A stretch of 64,000 bases of DNA. It comes from Meridianimarinicoccus marinus (GTDB lineage Bacteria > Pseudomonadota > Alphaproteobacteria > Rhodobacterales > Rhodobacteraceae). The translations under genes and the position numbers were made by a program. The DNA lies in contig NZ_JBFBVU010000003.1 in NCBI RefSeq assembly GCF_040689105.1, positions 62,001 to 126,000 on the forward strand, read 5' to 3'. Under the pieces are notes generated by a model that had not been told where the DNA came from, did no database searches, and saw only the letters and a program-made list of their open reading frames with translations. Shown piece after piece: positions 1-9,735 of this stretch (position 1 is the first letter of the stretch; every line of letters begins with the position of its first letter).

Positions 1-584
1 TCGGCCAGCAGGCGTTCGAAATGCGCCCGTTCCTCGTCCAGAGCGCGGGACACCTTGTCGCGTTCGACGGCCAGCGCATCCTGCTCGGCCCGCAGGGCAT
101 CGCGGCCCGCATCCAGATCGTCACGCAGGTCGCGCAGGCGGCCCTGCACCTCGGCCAGCGATTTCTGGGCCTGCACCAACTCCTGCTTGCCGCGGAACAC
201 CGCGTCGCGTTCGTCGTGGGCGGCCTTCTGGGCGGCGCGCAGTTCCGTCTGCTCGACCTCGAGCAACCGCTTGCGATTGTTCAGCGCGGTGATTTCAAGT
301 TCCTTCAGCACCAGCACGCCGCGTGGGCCGACCTGCAGGTCGCGCACCTCCATCACCGTTACAGTTCCGGCGATCAGCCGCTTTTGCAACATCGCGCGCA
401 GGGTGTCCTGCAACCGGTGCCAGCAGCGGTCGGCATCTTCGCCGGGAGCGGCGGCCAGGTCGAAGAAACCGGGCGCGTCGGACCAGAACAGCGACAGCCC
501 GCCCTCGGGGCGATCGGTCTCGGCATGCCAATCCAGAATGCGCTGCAAGATGCGATGTTCCAGATCAAGGCCGTCGTGTATCAC
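1..584 (-). CDS. Coiled-coil protein downstream of pheS (partial, 3' end missing)
   Basis: An open frame runs from a GTG at 584 off the left edge of the window, giving at least 194 residues. The GTG overlaps the pheS stop (GTGA), so it is probably translated with pheS. The first 100 or so residues are mixed alpha/beta (it begins VIHDGLDLEHRILQR). After about residue 105 it becomes a long, highly charged heptad-like helix rich in Glu, Arg, Gln and Ala, typical of a coiled coil. I recognise no catalytic motif. The function is unknown; position next to pheS does not prove a link to translation. The C terminus is outside the window. Confidence 0.7.
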   Translation of the reverse strand, partial: MIHDGLDLEHRILQRILDWHAETDRPEGGLSLFWSDAPGFFDLAAAPGEDADRCWHRLQDTLRAMLQKRLIAGTVTVMEVRDLQVGPRGVLVLKELEITALNNRKRLLEVEQTELRAAQKAAHDERDAVFRGKQELVQAQKSLAEVQGRLRDLRDDLDAGRDALRAEQDALAVERDKVSRALDEERAHFERLLA

Positions 585-1660
585 TGGCTGAGGCCCCCGT
601 GCAGGGTCGGCCGGTCCAGCGCGCTGAACCCGTAGTGGCGCAGCCAGCGCAGATCGCTGTCAAAGAAGGCGCGCAGATCGGGGATGCCGTATTTCAGCAT
701 CGCCAGACGGTCGATCCCCAAGCCGAAGGCAAAGCCCTGCCACTGGTCGGGATCCACGCCCGCGGATTTCAGCACATGCGGATGCACCATGCCCGAGCCC
801 AGAACCTCCATCCAGCCGTCGCCTTCGCCGATGCGCAACTGGCCATCGACCCAGGAACACTGGATGTCGACCTCGGCCGAGGGTTCGGTGAAGGGGAAAT
901 GGCTGGCCCGGAAGCGGGTCTTGATGCCATCGATCTCGAAGAAGGCGGCGAAGAATTCCTCCAGCACCCATTTCAGATGCGCCATCGAGATGTCCCTGTC
1001 GATGGCCAGACCTTCGATCTGGTGGAACATCGGCGTGTGGGTCTGGTCATAGTCCGACCGGTACACCCGGCCCGGCGCGATCACCCGGATCGGCGCGCCG
1101 GTCTTTTCCATCGCCCGGATCTGCACCGGCGAGGTATGGGTCCGCAGCACATGCGGCGGGCGATTGTCGCCTGCGTCGCGGTGCATGTAAAAGGTGTCGA
1201 ACTCCTGCCGCGCGGGGTGGTGGGGCGGGATGTTGAGCGCGTCGAAATTGTACCAGTCGCTTTCGATCTGCGGCCCTTCGGCCACGGCAAAGCCCAGGTC
1301 GGCGAAGATGGCGCTGATTTCCTCGGTCACCTGGCTGATCGGATGCACGCTGCCCATCGGCCGCCCGGCAGCACGCCCCGGCAGGGTCACATCCAGCCAT
1401 TCGTCGCGCAGGCGGGCGTCCAGCGCCACATCGGCCAGCGCCGCCTTGCGCGCCGCCAGAGCCGAGTTGATCTCATCCTTCAGTGCGTTCAGCTTCGGGC
1501 CCGCGACCTGCCGCTCCTCGGCGGTCATCTTGCCCAGCTCGCGCATCTTCAGATTGATCTCGCCCTTCTTGCCCACGGCCTGAACCCGCAGCGTTTCCAG
1601 CGCGGATTCGTCTGCCGCATCGGCAATGGCGGAAAGATACTTGTCCCGAAGATCGTCCAT
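581..1660 (-). CDS. pheS: Phenylalanine--tRNA ligase alpha subunit
   Basis: Cytoplasmic class II aminoacyl-tRNA synthetase subunit that charges tRNA-Phe together with PheT, which is not in this window. The 359-aa product has an N-terminal helical coiled-coil arm (MDDLRDKYLSAIADAADE onward), then the class II catalytic core with the HPISQVTEEI segment, the motif 2 region (RTHTSPVQIRAM) and the C-terminal GFAFGLGIDRLAMLKYGIPD, which is characteristic of PheS motif 3. A longer frame reaches back to 1756, but the family normally starts at MDDL, so the ATG at 1660 was chosen. Length is right for alphaproteobacterial PheS. The downstream coiled-coil gene overlaps its stop. Confidence 0.97.
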   Translation of the reverse strand: MDDLRDKYLSAIADAADESALETLRVQAVGKKGEINLKMRELGKMTAEERQVAGPKLNALKDEINSALAARKAALADVALDARLRDEWLDVTLPGRAAGRPMGSVHPISQVTEEISAIFADLGFAVAEGPQIESDWYNFDALNIPPHHPARQEFDTFYMHRDAGDNRPPHVLRTHTSPVQIRAMEKTGAPIRVIAPGRVYRSDYDQTHTPMFHQIEGLAIDRDISMAHLKWVLEEFFAAFFEIDGIKTRFRASHFPFTEPSAEVDIQCSWVDGQLRIGEGDGWMEVLGSGMVHPHVLKSAGVDPDQWQGFAFGLGIDRLAMLKYGIPDLRAFFDSDLRWLRHYGFSALDRPTLHGGLSQ

Positions 1661-1870
1661 CGAAGGCCCCTGTCGTCTGCTCCCCAGCCTGCTAGCCGTC
1701 CCCGGCGCCGATGACAAGGTGGTAGCGCGGCTGTTCACGCCGGGTGAATTCGGCAAGGGTGCCGGTCATGCCGGAGCTGGGCTGGAAGGCGGGGCAAAAG
1801 CGCCGGGGTGCACACCCCTGCCAGTTCACCGAAAATCGGCGAACATGGGCAGGGGGCACCCGGTTACTCG

Positions 1871-1885
1871 TTAACAAACACCTAA
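1871..1885. promoter_or_regulatory. CtrA-like site in the zapE-pheS gap
   Basis: In an unusually AT-rich patch of the 281-bp gap between zapE and pheS, TTAA (1871-1874) and CTAA (1882-1885) are separated by exactly 7 bases. The alphaproteobacterial CtrA consensus is TTAA-N7-TTAA, so one base of eight differs. It would lie about 210 bp upstream of the pheS start. The rest of the gap shows no gene. Functional CtrA binding is inference only. Confidence 0.3.
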
Positions 1886-1941
1886 ATACACTTTCAGGTT
1901 GTACCCTTGCTTAACAATGGGTTTCTGACAAGTGTTTATTT

Positions 1942-3093
1942 TCAGTGTGTTGTTGATTGGCCCCAGTCCGCAGACTGCATTTCCCGCAGTCGGCTGGCGG
2001 TGCGCTCAAATTCGAACGAACCCGAACCTTCCAGATACAGGCGCTCCGGCTCTTCCGCCGCGCTCATCACCAGCTTGACGCCGGCCTCGTAAAGCGCGTC
2101 GATCAGGGTGACAAAACGCTTGGCCTCGTTGAACTTCGAGGAATCAAGGCGTGGCACGTCTTCCAGGATCAGAACCCGTACCGCGTCGGCCACCGCAAGG
2201 TAATCGGCCGGGCCCAGCATGGCGCCGCAAAGATCCCAAAAGCTGGCCCGCGCCACGCCGTTGCGAAAGCGCGGCAGCACCACCTGCCGTCCCTTGACGG
2301 TCAGCACCAGCCCGGCGGCCTGCGCGGCATAGGTGCCGCGCGCCAGCCCGGCGGCGGCGGCCTCGGTGCGGGCGGCGCGGATGCGCTCGATGGGCGCGCC
2401 GGTCATGTCCTGCCAGATCCTGTCGATGGCGCTGCGGGCCGCTTCGTTGGCCGGGTGGAAATAGACCTGTTCGCCCGACAGTCGGTCCTGGCGATAGTCG
2501 GTCGGGCTGACCAGTTCCCAGATTTCCAGGTGTTTCTTGATTTCCTCGATGAACGGCAGAAACAGCTGCCGGTTCAACCCGTTCTTGTACAACTCGTCCG
2601 GGTGGCGGTTCGAGGTGGTCACGATCACCACGCCAGCGGCGAACAGCCGTTCGAACAGGCGGCCCACCAGCATCGCGTCGGTGATGTCGGAAATCTGCAT
2701 CTCGTCGAAGGCCAGCAGGCGCACCTCGGCGGCCACTTTGTCGGCGACGGGCGCCAGCGCATCCTCGACCCCGCGCTTGCGGGCCTCGGCCATGCCGGCG
2801 TGGATCTCCTGCATGAAGGCGTGGAAATGCACCCGGCGCTTGGGCACGGCCACATGGGTCACGAACAGGTCCATCAGAAAGGATTTTCCCCGACCCACCC
2901 CGCCCCACAGGTACAGCCCCTTGATCTTTTCGGGCTTGGCACCGCCCAACCCGAACAGCCCGCGCTTGGGCGGCGGAGCCTGCAACGCGGTGCGGATACG
3001 TTCGAATTCCGGCAGCACGGCCTCCTGTGCCGGGTCAGGACGGATGGTGCCCTCGTCGGCACGGGTGGCATAGATGTAGCGCAGCTCGGTCAT
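1942..3093 (-). CDS. zapE: Cell division protein ZapE (AFG1-like ATPase)
   Basis: AFG1/LACE1-family P-loop ATPase; the bacterial member ZapE associates with the division septum and FtsZ. The 383-aa product has a Walker A GGVGRGKS at about residues 64-71, preceded by the family-typical GLYLWGGVG stretch, then HFHAFMQEIHAG, a Walker B-like LLAFDEMQISD and the VTTSNRHPDELYKNGLNRQLFLPF block that is diagnostic of the family. Length fits. It is a single gene, divergent from the Deg protease gene; a 281-bp gap separates it from pheS. No strong Shine-Dalgarno is visible before the ATG. Confidence 0.95.
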   Translation of the reverse strand: MTELRYIYATRADEGTIRPDPAQEAVLPEFERIRTALQAPPPKRGLFGLGGAKPEKIKGLYLWGGVGRGKSFLMDLFVTHVAVPKRRVHFHAFMQEIHAGMAEARKRGVEDALAPVADKVAAEVRLLAFDEMQISDITDAMLVGRLFERLFAAGVVIVTTSNRHPDELYKNGLNRQLFLPFIEEIKKHLEIWELVSPTDYRQDRLSGEQVYFHPANEAARSAIDRIWQDMTGAPIERIRAARTEAAAAGLARGTYAAQAAGLVLTVKGRQVVLPRFRNGVARASFWDLCGAMLGPADYLAVADAVRVLILEDVPRLDSSKFNEAKRFVTLIDALYEAGVKLVMSAAEEPERLYLEGSGSFEFERTASRLREMQSADWGQSTTH

Positions 3094-3176
3094 GGCAAAG
3101 GCCTAGCGGCTGTTGCGGACAAAGAAAACTGTCCCGATGCGCGCAGGGCCGGCGAAACGGGAAAGGGGACCCTCCC

Positions 3177-3238
3177 GCCCCCTTCGGCCTTGCGGCCTGC
3201 CAGGGGTTGGGTCGGGCGCCGCGCCTGCGGCGCGGCGC
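3177..3238. repeat. GC-rich palindromic element in the zapE-deg gap
   Basis: Two hairpins lie side by side in the divergent gap. The first has CCCC (3179-3182) pairing with GGGG (3203-3206) around a GGCC-TTGC-GGCC inner stem. The second is a perfect 10-bp stem, GCGCCGCGCC (3216-3225) and GGCGCGGCGC (3229-3238), with a 3-base TGC loop. No other copy was seen in the window. It may be an intergenic repeat or a structured leader; it lies between, and outside, the two start regions. Confidence 0.5.
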
Positions 3239-3264
3239 GGGCGCGCCCTGGCCCCAGGTTGGCC

Positions 3265-3297
3265 CTTGAATCGCCGGGACGGTTTTTCCTATCTGAG
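3265..3297 (+). promoter_or_regulatory. RpoH-type heat-shock promoter for the Deg protease
   Basis: CTTGAA at 3265-3270 and CCTATCTGAG at 3288-3297 match the alphaproteobacterial RpoH promoter halves (CTTG and CYTATNTNNG) at every defined position. The gap between CTTG and the -10 block is 19 bases, one or two longer than the usual 17-18. It would start transcription about 20 bases upstream of the ATG at 3325, which makes sense for a periplasmic stress protease. Confidence 0.55.
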
Positions 3298-3324
3298 GGG
3301 CACCCAAGACGAGAGCCCTTGCCC

Positions 3325-4722
<1,398 letters not shown>

Positions 4723-4818
4723 CCCGGCGCCCGGCCCGCCCGCTGATCACCCCCATCACAAGCTTTGATTTGACCGACGCTCGCCCGCGCGGCAAATGTC
4801 GGCGGGAAGGAGCCGCCG

Positions 4819-6057
4819 ATGTCCCAGCCTCGCCTGATTTCCCCCGTCCTTGTCGCCGGCTGCCTGATCCTGATGATCAGCTTTGCCATCCGCGCGGCCT
4901 TTGGCGTGTTCCAGATCCCCATCGCGACCGAGTTCAACTGGCCGCGTGCGGAATTCTCGCTGGCCATCGCGATCCAGAACCTCGCCTGGGGCTTCGGCCA
5001 GCCGATCTTCGGCGCGCTGGCCGAGAAGATGACCGACCGCAAGGCGATCATCCTGGGCGCGCTGGTCTATGCCGCCGGGCTGGTGCTGTCATCCTTCGCG
5101 GTGACGCCCGAGGCGCATCAGATGCTGGAGATCCTGGTGGGCTTCGGCATCGCCGGCACCGGCTTCGGGGTCATCCTGGCGGTGGTGGGCCGGGCCAGTT
5201 CGGACGAAAACCGCTCCATGTCGCTGGCCATCGCCACGGCGGCGGGTTCGGCCGGGCAGGTCTTCGGCCCCCCGGTGGCGCAATGGCTTCTGGGCTTCCT
5301 GTCCTGGCAGGAGGTCTTTTTGGTCTTCGCGGTGGTGGTGCTGGCCTCGCTGGCGGTGCTGCCGATGATGAAGGCGCCCACCATCAGCCGGACGGAACTG
5401 GAAGAGTCCATGGGCACGATCCTGAACCGGGCCTTCCGCGATCCGACCTATACGCTGATCTTCCTGGGGTTCTTTTCCTGCGGCTATCAGTTGTCCTTCA
5501 TCACCGCTCATTTCCCGGCCTTCGTAACCGAGTTGTGCGGACCCATCGACCCCGGCGGCCTGCTGGCGGGCATGGGGATCACCACCACCTCGGCCCTGGG
5601 CGCGGTGGCGATATCGGTCATCGGGCTGGCCAATATCGCGGGCACGCTGGCGGCGGGCTGGGCCGGGAAACGCTATTCCAAGAAATACCTGCTGGCCTGG
5701 ATCTATCTCGGGCGCACGCTGATCGCGGCATGGTTCATCCTGACCCCGGTCACCCCGGCCTCGGTATTGATCTTTTCGGGGCTGATGGGGGCGCTGTGGC
5801 TGGCAACCGTGCCCCTGACCTCGGGGCTGGTCGCCCACATCTACGGGCTGCGCTACATGGGCACGCTGTACGGCGTGATCTTCTTCTCGCACCAGTTGGG
5901 CTCGTTCATGGGGGTCTGGCTGGGCGGCAAGCTGTACGACCTCACGGGCGGGTACGAGGTCGTCTGGTGGGTCGGCGTCGGGGTCGGCGCCTTCAGCGCC
6001 ATCGTTCACCTGCCGATCCGCGAACGGCCCTGGCAAGCGGTCCCCCGCGCCGCCTGA
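4819..6057 (+). CDS. MFS transporter (OxlT/monocarboxylate-type)
   Basis: Twelve-helix major facilitator of 412 aa in the inner membrane. The N terminus (MSQPRLISPVLVAGCLILMISFAIRAAFGVF) runs straight into helix 1. The loop 2-3 signature appears as GALAEKMTDRKAII and the second half repeats a related pattern near AGWAGKRYSKKYLL. The overall look (FGVFQIPIATEFNWPRAEFSLAIAIQNL) resembles the oxalate:formate and monocarboxylate group of carriers. The substrate is not predictable. A good Shine-Dalgarno (GGAAGGAG, around 4804-4811) precedes the ATG. It converges with the HAD hydrolase gene with a 12-bp gap. Confidence 0.88.
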   Translation: MSQPRLISPVLVAGCLILMISFAIRAAFGVFQIPIATEFNWPRAEFSLAIAIQNLAWGFGQPIFGALAEKMTDRKAIILGALVYAAGLVLSSFAVTPEAHQMLEILVGFGIAGTGFGVILAVVGRASSDENRSMSLAIATAAGSAGQVFGPPVAQWLLGFLSWQEVFLVFAVVVLASLAVLPMMKAPTISRTELEESMGTILNRAFRDPTYTLIFLGFFSCGYQLSFITAHFPAFVTELCGPIDPGGLLAGMGITTTSALGAVAISVIGLANIAGTLAAGWAGKRYSKKYLLAWIYLGRTLIAAWFILTPVTPASVLIFSGLMGALWLATVPLTSGLVAHIYGLRYMGTLYGVIFFSHQLGSFMGVWLGGKLYDLTGGYEVVWWVGVGVGAFSAIVHLPIRERPWQAVPRAA

Positions 6058-6069
6058 TCGGACAGGCCG

Positions 6070-6684
6070 TCAGCCGCCGGACACCGGCAACCCATGCGCC
6101 CGCAAGGCCGCGTGCCAGCCCGCGACCCCGTCGAACAGATGGGTCTGCCAGCCGCGCGCCTGTGCGGCACGAATGTTGTCGATGCGGTCGTCGGTGAACA
6201 GCAGCCGCTCGGGCGCAATGCCGCAATCGGCCTCGACCTGCGCATAGATCCCGGCATCGGGCTTGATGACCCCCATATGCCCCGAGATATAGCGACGGTC
6301 GAATTCATCCAGAAACTCGTACCGCGTGCGCGCCAGTTCGAACGACCCGATCCCGAAATTGGTCAGCGCAAAGACCGGCACCCCCGCCGCACGCAATTCC
6401 CGCAGCAGAGCGATGGAGCCTTCGATGCGCGGCTGCGCCAGATCCAGCCAGTTGTCGTGCCACATGCGAATTTCATCGCGAAATGCCGGGTATTTCTCGG
6501 CCGTGTCATAGATCGTCTGGCGGAAATCGCCGCCGCGATCGACCTCGTCGTTCATGCCGTGCAGGTCGACGGCAGCGAACATGGCCTTGCGCCGTTCCGC
6601 GCCCACCACCCGGTCGTAGTAGGTCTCGGGCTGCCATTCGATCAGCACATTGCCGATGTCGAAGATCACCGCGTCGATACTCAT
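6070..6684 (-). CDS. HAD-superfamily hydrolase (YihX/HAD-IA type)
   Basis: Small cytoplasmic phosphatase-type enzyme of 204 aa. Motif I is FDIGNVLIEW, with nucleophile Asp9 and Gly where many HAD phosphatases have the second Asp, as in the YihX-like group. Motif II is FALTNFG, motif III has Lys in GVIKPDAGIY, and motif IV is LFTDDRIDNI. An alpha-helical cap lies between motifs I and II. The next gene upstream starts a few bases away and the two may be co-transcribed. The substrate is unknown; a sugar phosphate or a haloacid is possible for this subgroup. Confidence 0.88.
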   Translation of the reverse strand: MSIDAVIFDIGNVLIEWQPETYYDRVVGAERRKAMFAAVDLHGMNDEVDRGGDFRQTIYDTAEKYPAFRDEIRMWHDNWLDLAQPRIEGSIALLRELRAAGVPVFALTNFGIGSFELARTRYEFLDEFDRRYISGHMGVIKPDAGIYAQVEADCGIAPERLLFTDDRIDNIRAAQARGWQTHLFDGVAGWHAALRAHGLPVSGG

Positions 6685-6688
6685 ACCC

Positions 6689-7138
6689 CTACCCTCGTTT
6701 TGCCGCCGTCAATGCCGTGTCCAGCGCCTGAAGAAACCGTGACCGGTCGGCTTTGGAAAACCCGCGCCCGCTGCCCTGAAGAAACGGGTCCGAGGCGCGC
6801 AGATCCGCCATCAGGTCCCGTGTCGCCAGCCGCGCGCCGATATTGGCCAGGCTCAGCGCCGCGCCGTTGTGTTGCAAGACCCGCGCCCCGGCCTTCAGGC
6901 ATTTGTCCGCCAGCGGCAGGTCCGAGGTCACCACCACGTCGCCGGCGCCGCAATTCTCGGCAATCCACATATCGGCCTTGTCCGGGCCGTCTTCGACGAA
7001 GACATGGCGCACCAGCGGATTGGCCGAGGGGCGCAGCCCGCCGTTGCAGACCAGCACCATCTCGACCCGGTGGCGCGTGGCCACCCGTTCGGCTTCGGCT
7101 TTCACCGGGCAGGCATCTGCGTCGATGTAAAGCGTCAC
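6689..7138 (-). CDS. YaiI/YqxD family protein (UPF0178)
   Basis: Conserved 149-aa protein of the YaiI/YqxD family, probably a PIN-like domain. It begins MTLYIDADACPVKAEAERVA, the family hallmark, and contains DKADMWIAENCGAGDVVVTSDLPLADKCL and the C-terminal GRGFSKADRSRFLQALD. The acidic residues of the DADACP and TSDLPLAD motifs suggest metal binding. The molecular function of the family is not established. Its start overlaps the stop of the S-formylglutathione hydrolase gene by 4 bases, so the two are probably translationally coupled. Confidence 0.92.
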   Translation of the reverse strand: MTLYIDADACPVKAEAERVATRHRVEMVLVCNGGLRPSANPLVRHVFVEDGPDKADMWIAENCGAGDVVVTSDLPLADKCLKAGARVLQHNGAALSLANIGARLATRDLMADLRASDPFLQGSGRGFSKADRSRFLQALDTALTAAKRG

Positions 7139-7965
7139 AGGTCCAGCGCATCCGCATGGAAGGCCATATGCGCCTCCATGAAGGTCGCCATGAAGAAATA
7201 GCTGTGGTCATAGCCCTTCTGGAAGCGGAACACCCCGTCCTGCCGCCGCGCGGCCATGGCCTCGGCCAAAGTCTCGGGGCGCAGCAGGTCCAGAAACTGG
7301 TCGCTGGTGCCCTGGTCGATCAGCACCGGCCCGTCGAAGCCGTGGTCGCGCATCAGCAGGCTGGAATCATGCGCCGCCCAATCGGCTTCGTCATTGCCCA
7401 GATAGGCGGTGAACTGCTTGCGGCCCCAGTCCGAGGCCACCGGATTGGCAATCGGCGCGAAGGCCGACACCGAGGCAAACCGCTCCGCCTGCCGCATGGC
7501 CACGGTCAGCGCCCCGTGACCGCCCATGGAATGGCCGGTGATCGACTGGCGGTCCATCTCGACCGGGAAATGATCCCCGATCAGCCGGGGCAATTCGCCG
7601 GTCACATAGGACCACATGCGGAAATGCGGGTCCCAGGGCGCCTGGCTGGCATCGACGTAAAAGCCCGCGCCCTGCCCCAGATCGAACGCCTTGTCATCGG
7701 CGACATCCGCGCCGCGCGGCGAGGTGTCGGGAAAACACACCGCCATGCCCAGTTCGGCGGCGTATTTCTGCATGCCCGCCTTGGTCATGGCGTTTTCATG
7801 GGTGCAGGTCAGCCCCGACAGGTACCACAGCAGCGGCACCTTGCTGTGCGCGGCTTCCGGCGGCAGGTACAGCGCGAAGGTCATCTCGCAGCCGCAGGTC
7901 ACCGACGGATGGACATAGACGCCCTGCACACCATCGAAGACGCGGTTCTCGGAGAGGGTTTTCAT
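7135..7965 (-). CDS. fghA: S-formylglutathione hydrolase
   Basis: Cytosolic esterase-D-family hydrolase that splits S-formylglutathione to formate and glutathione, the second step of glutathione-dependent formaldehyde oxidation. The 276-aa product carries LLWYLSGLTCTHENAMTKAG, the nucleophile elbow GHSMGGHGALT (Ser146) and the C-terminal GYDHSYFF with the catalytic His. The frame is open to 8025, but MKTLSENRVFDG matches the family N terminus, so 7965 was used. Its pathway partner, the formaldehyde dehydrogenase gene, lies about 4 kb away (11772-12884) in a different operon. Confidence 0.95.
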   Translation of the reverse strand: MKTLSENRVFDGVQGVYVHPSVTCGCEMTFALYLPPEAAHSKVPLLWYLSGLTCTHENAMTKAGMQKYAAELGMAVCFPDTSPRGADVADDKAFDLGQGAGFYVDASQAPWDPHFRMWSYVTGELPRLIGDHFPVEMDRQSITGHSMGGHGALTVAMRQAERFASVSAFAPIANPVASDWGRKQFTAYLGNDEADWAAHDSSLLMRDHGFDGPVLIDQGTSDQFLDLLRPETLAEAMAARRQDGVFRFQKGYDHSYFFMATFMEAHMAFHADALDL

Positions 7966-8028
7966 CGGCGGCGATCCTTCTGCTTGTCTGCTCAAACGGC
8001 TACCGCGCCGGGGTGCTTCGGGCAAGCC

Positions 8029-8958
8029 TCAGCCGCCGGACAGCCAGGCGATCACCATGGGCACGGTCACCACGCTGACCAGCGTCGAGATCAGGATCGA
8101 GGCCGATACCCGCTGCGGTGCCACCCCATAGTGCTGCGCCAGTATATAGACGTTGCCCGCCACCGGCAGCGCCGAGGCCGAGATCACAACGGTGGCCGCG
8201 AAAGGCTCCACCGGGATCAGCACCAGCATGGTGAAGGCCACCGCCGCCGGATGCAGCACCAGCTTGCAGAACGACAGCCAGATCGCGACCTCGATCCGTT
8301 CCGCCGATTTGTCCGCCAGCGACGCGCCGATGGCAAACAGCGCCCCCGGCGTCGCCGCCGCCCCCAGGATCACCACGAAGGACATGGCCGGTGCCGGCAG
8401 CGTCCAGCCCGAGGCCGACCAGGCCAGCCCGGCGCTGATCGACACGATCATCGGGTTGCGCACCAGCCCCAGCCCCACCGACCGCAGCGCCGATGGCCGC
8501 ATCCGCCCGTCGCGGGCCAGGGTGATCAGGATGACGATCAACGAGGAAAACACGATCAGATCCACCGACAGGATCAGCAGCAGCGGGCCGATGGCAGCCT
8601 CGCCCAGCAGCATCACCAGCATCGGGATGCCCAGGAACCCGGTGTTGCCGATGACCGCGACCTGCGCCTCGACCGCGGCTTCCTGCATCCCCCGCCGCCG
8701 CGCCAACGCCACCAGCGTGGCCAGCAGATAGACCGCCAGACAAGCCAGCAGATAGCTCGACACGATGTCCCAATCCAGCACCGCCCACAGATCCAGATCC
8801 GCGGAAAACCGGAACAGCATCGCCGACAGCGCAAAGTAGAAAACGAACTTGGTCAGCGCCGAAGTCGCCTCCGGCCCGAACATGCCGCCCCGCGCCGCCG
8901 CATAGCCCAGCCCGATCATGGCAAAGAACGGAAGAGTCTGAAGAAAAACTGCCAACAT
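8029..8958 (-). CDS. AEC-family (auxin efflux carrier-like) transporter
   Basis: Inner-membrane carrier of 309 aa with about ten hydrophobic helices. The N terminus MLAVFLQTLPFFAMIGLGYAAARGGMFG and the halves joined by a charged loop near residues 165-175 (ARDGRMRPSALR) are typical of the AEC family, as is the C-terminal VISASALPVAGNVYILAQHYG. Members move small carboxylates or auxin-like compounds; the substrate here is unknown. The start at 8958 was preferred over 9054 because the extra stretch is not hydrophobic. It is divergent from a TetR gene 101 bp away, which may control it. Confidence 0.88.
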   Translation of the reverse strand: MLAVFLQTLPFFAMIGLGYAAARGGMFGPEATSALTKFVFYFALSAMLFRFSADLDLWAVLDWDIVSSYLLACLAVYLLATLVALARRRGMQEAAVEAQVAVIGNTGFLGIPMLVMLLGEAAIGPLLLILSVDLIVFSSLIVILITLARDGRMRPSALRSVGLGLVRNPMIVSISAGLAWSASGWTLPAPAMSFVVILGAAATPGALFAIGASLADKSAERIEVAIWLSFCKLVLHPAAVAFTMLVLIPVEPFAATVVISASALPVAGNVYILAQHYGVAPQRVSASILISTLVSVVTVPMVIAWLSGG

Positions 8959-9034
8959 GGGATTTCGGTAGCATGCGGCCCCGGCCCTGACCAGCACTCT
9001 GGTTGCGGCGATTGAACCGATCAGTTTAAAATGA

Positions 9035-9045
9035 CACGCAGCGTG
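9035..9045. promoter_or_regulatory. Possible TetR operator (short palindrome)
   Basis: CACGC-A-GCGTG forms a perfect palindrome in the divergent gap between the AEC carrier and the TetR regulator, just upstream of the regulator's start. Local divergent regulators often bind such sites to control both genes. The arms are only 5 bases, so this is a weak prediction. Confidence 0.3.
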
Positions 9046-9059
9046 GGAGTGCACATATC

Positions 9060-9683
9060 TTGAACAAGCAGGACCCCCCGATCAAACGGGGCCGGAAATT
9101 CGATCAGGTCGTGGCCGGCGCCCGCGAGGTCTTCCTGAAGGAAGGGTTCGAAGGTGCCAGCGTCGACAGCATCGCCCGCGCTGCGGGCGTGTCGAAAGCC
9201 ACGCTCTACAGCTACTTTCGCGACAAGCGCCTGCTGTTCATGGAAGTGGCGCGAATGGAATGCCTGCGCCAGGCCGAGGCCGCCACGTCGCTGGCCGCCC
9301 ATGGCAACGACCCACGCGAAACCCTGACCGCCATGGCCCGCCGGATCACCGATTTCACCCTGTCGGACTTCGGCCTCAAGGTGTTCCGCATCTGCGTGGC
9401 CGAAGCCGAACGATTCCCGGAACTGGGCCGCACCTTCTATAGAAGCGGCCCCGAGGTCGCCCGCCAGCATCTGACCGACTACCTTCAGGCGGCCACCGCC
9501 CGCGGCACGCTTCAGATCGACGATTGCCGCCTCGCCGCCGATCAGTTCGTCGAACTCTGCCGCGCCGATCTGTTCTACCGCCGGGTGTTCAACCTGACCG
9601 ACGACATCCGGCCCGATGAGGTCACGCGGATCGTCAGCGGCGCGGTGGACACCTTCCTGGCTCGCTACGCCCCCCGCGCCTGA
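9060..9683 (+). CDS. TetR/AcrR-family transcriptional regulator
   Basis: DNA-binding regulator of 207 aa. The N-terminal helix-turn-helix covers about residues 13-60 (FDQVVAGAREVFLKEGFEGASVDSIARAAGVSKATLYSYFRDKRLLFMEV), followed by a helical ligand and dimer domain with an AcrR-type C-terminal half. The start is a TTG at 9060 with GGGAG about 10 bases upstream; no better start was seen. Divergent transcription from the AEC carrier gene suggests it regulates that gene, but this is inference. Confidence 0.9.
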   Translation: MNKQDPPIKRGRKFDQVVAGAREVFLKEGFEGASVDSIARAAGVSKATLYSYFRDKRLLFMEVARMECLRQAEAATSLAAHGNDPRETLTAMARRITDFTLSDFGLKVFRICVAEAERFPELGRTFYRSGPEVARQHLTDYLQAATARGTLQIDDCRLAADQFVELCRADLFYRRVFNLTDDIRPDEVTRIVSGAVDTFLARYAPRA

Positions 9684-9687
9684 GGCC

Positions 9688-9732
9688 TGCCTCTTTTTCT
9701 TGGCGAAAATACTCCCGCCGGAGGCGTCCCGC
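9688..9732. terminator. Convergent intergenic motif, possible terminator
   Basis: The gap between the converging TetR and NYN genes holds a T-tract (CTCTTTTTCTTGG) followed by GCGAAAATA and a small CTCC-CGCC-GGAG hairpin. From memory, similar T-tract plus GGAG patches are common at gene ends in Roseobacter genomes. Terminator function, probably for the minus strand, is inferred. Confidence 0.3.
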
Positions 9733-9735
9733 GGC

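Noticed and set aside
14..32. Two GTTC words near the left edge, possible LexA box
   Set aside because: The spacing is 11 bases instead of 7 and the site is inside a coding region.
1957..3324. Upstream in-frame extension of the Deg protease gene over zapE
   Set aside because: The extension is antisense to zapE and the true protein starts with a signal peptide at 3325.
4770..4800. TTGACC plus CAAATG as a sigma-70 promoter before the MFS gene
   Set aside because: The spacing is 17, but the -10 matches only two of six bases.
6094..9015. A 973-codon open frame on the plus strand over the HAD, YaiI, fghA and AEC genes
   Set aside because: It is antisense to four well-recognised minus-strand genes, is rich in Arg, Gln, His and Pro as GC-rich shadows are, and matches nothing known.
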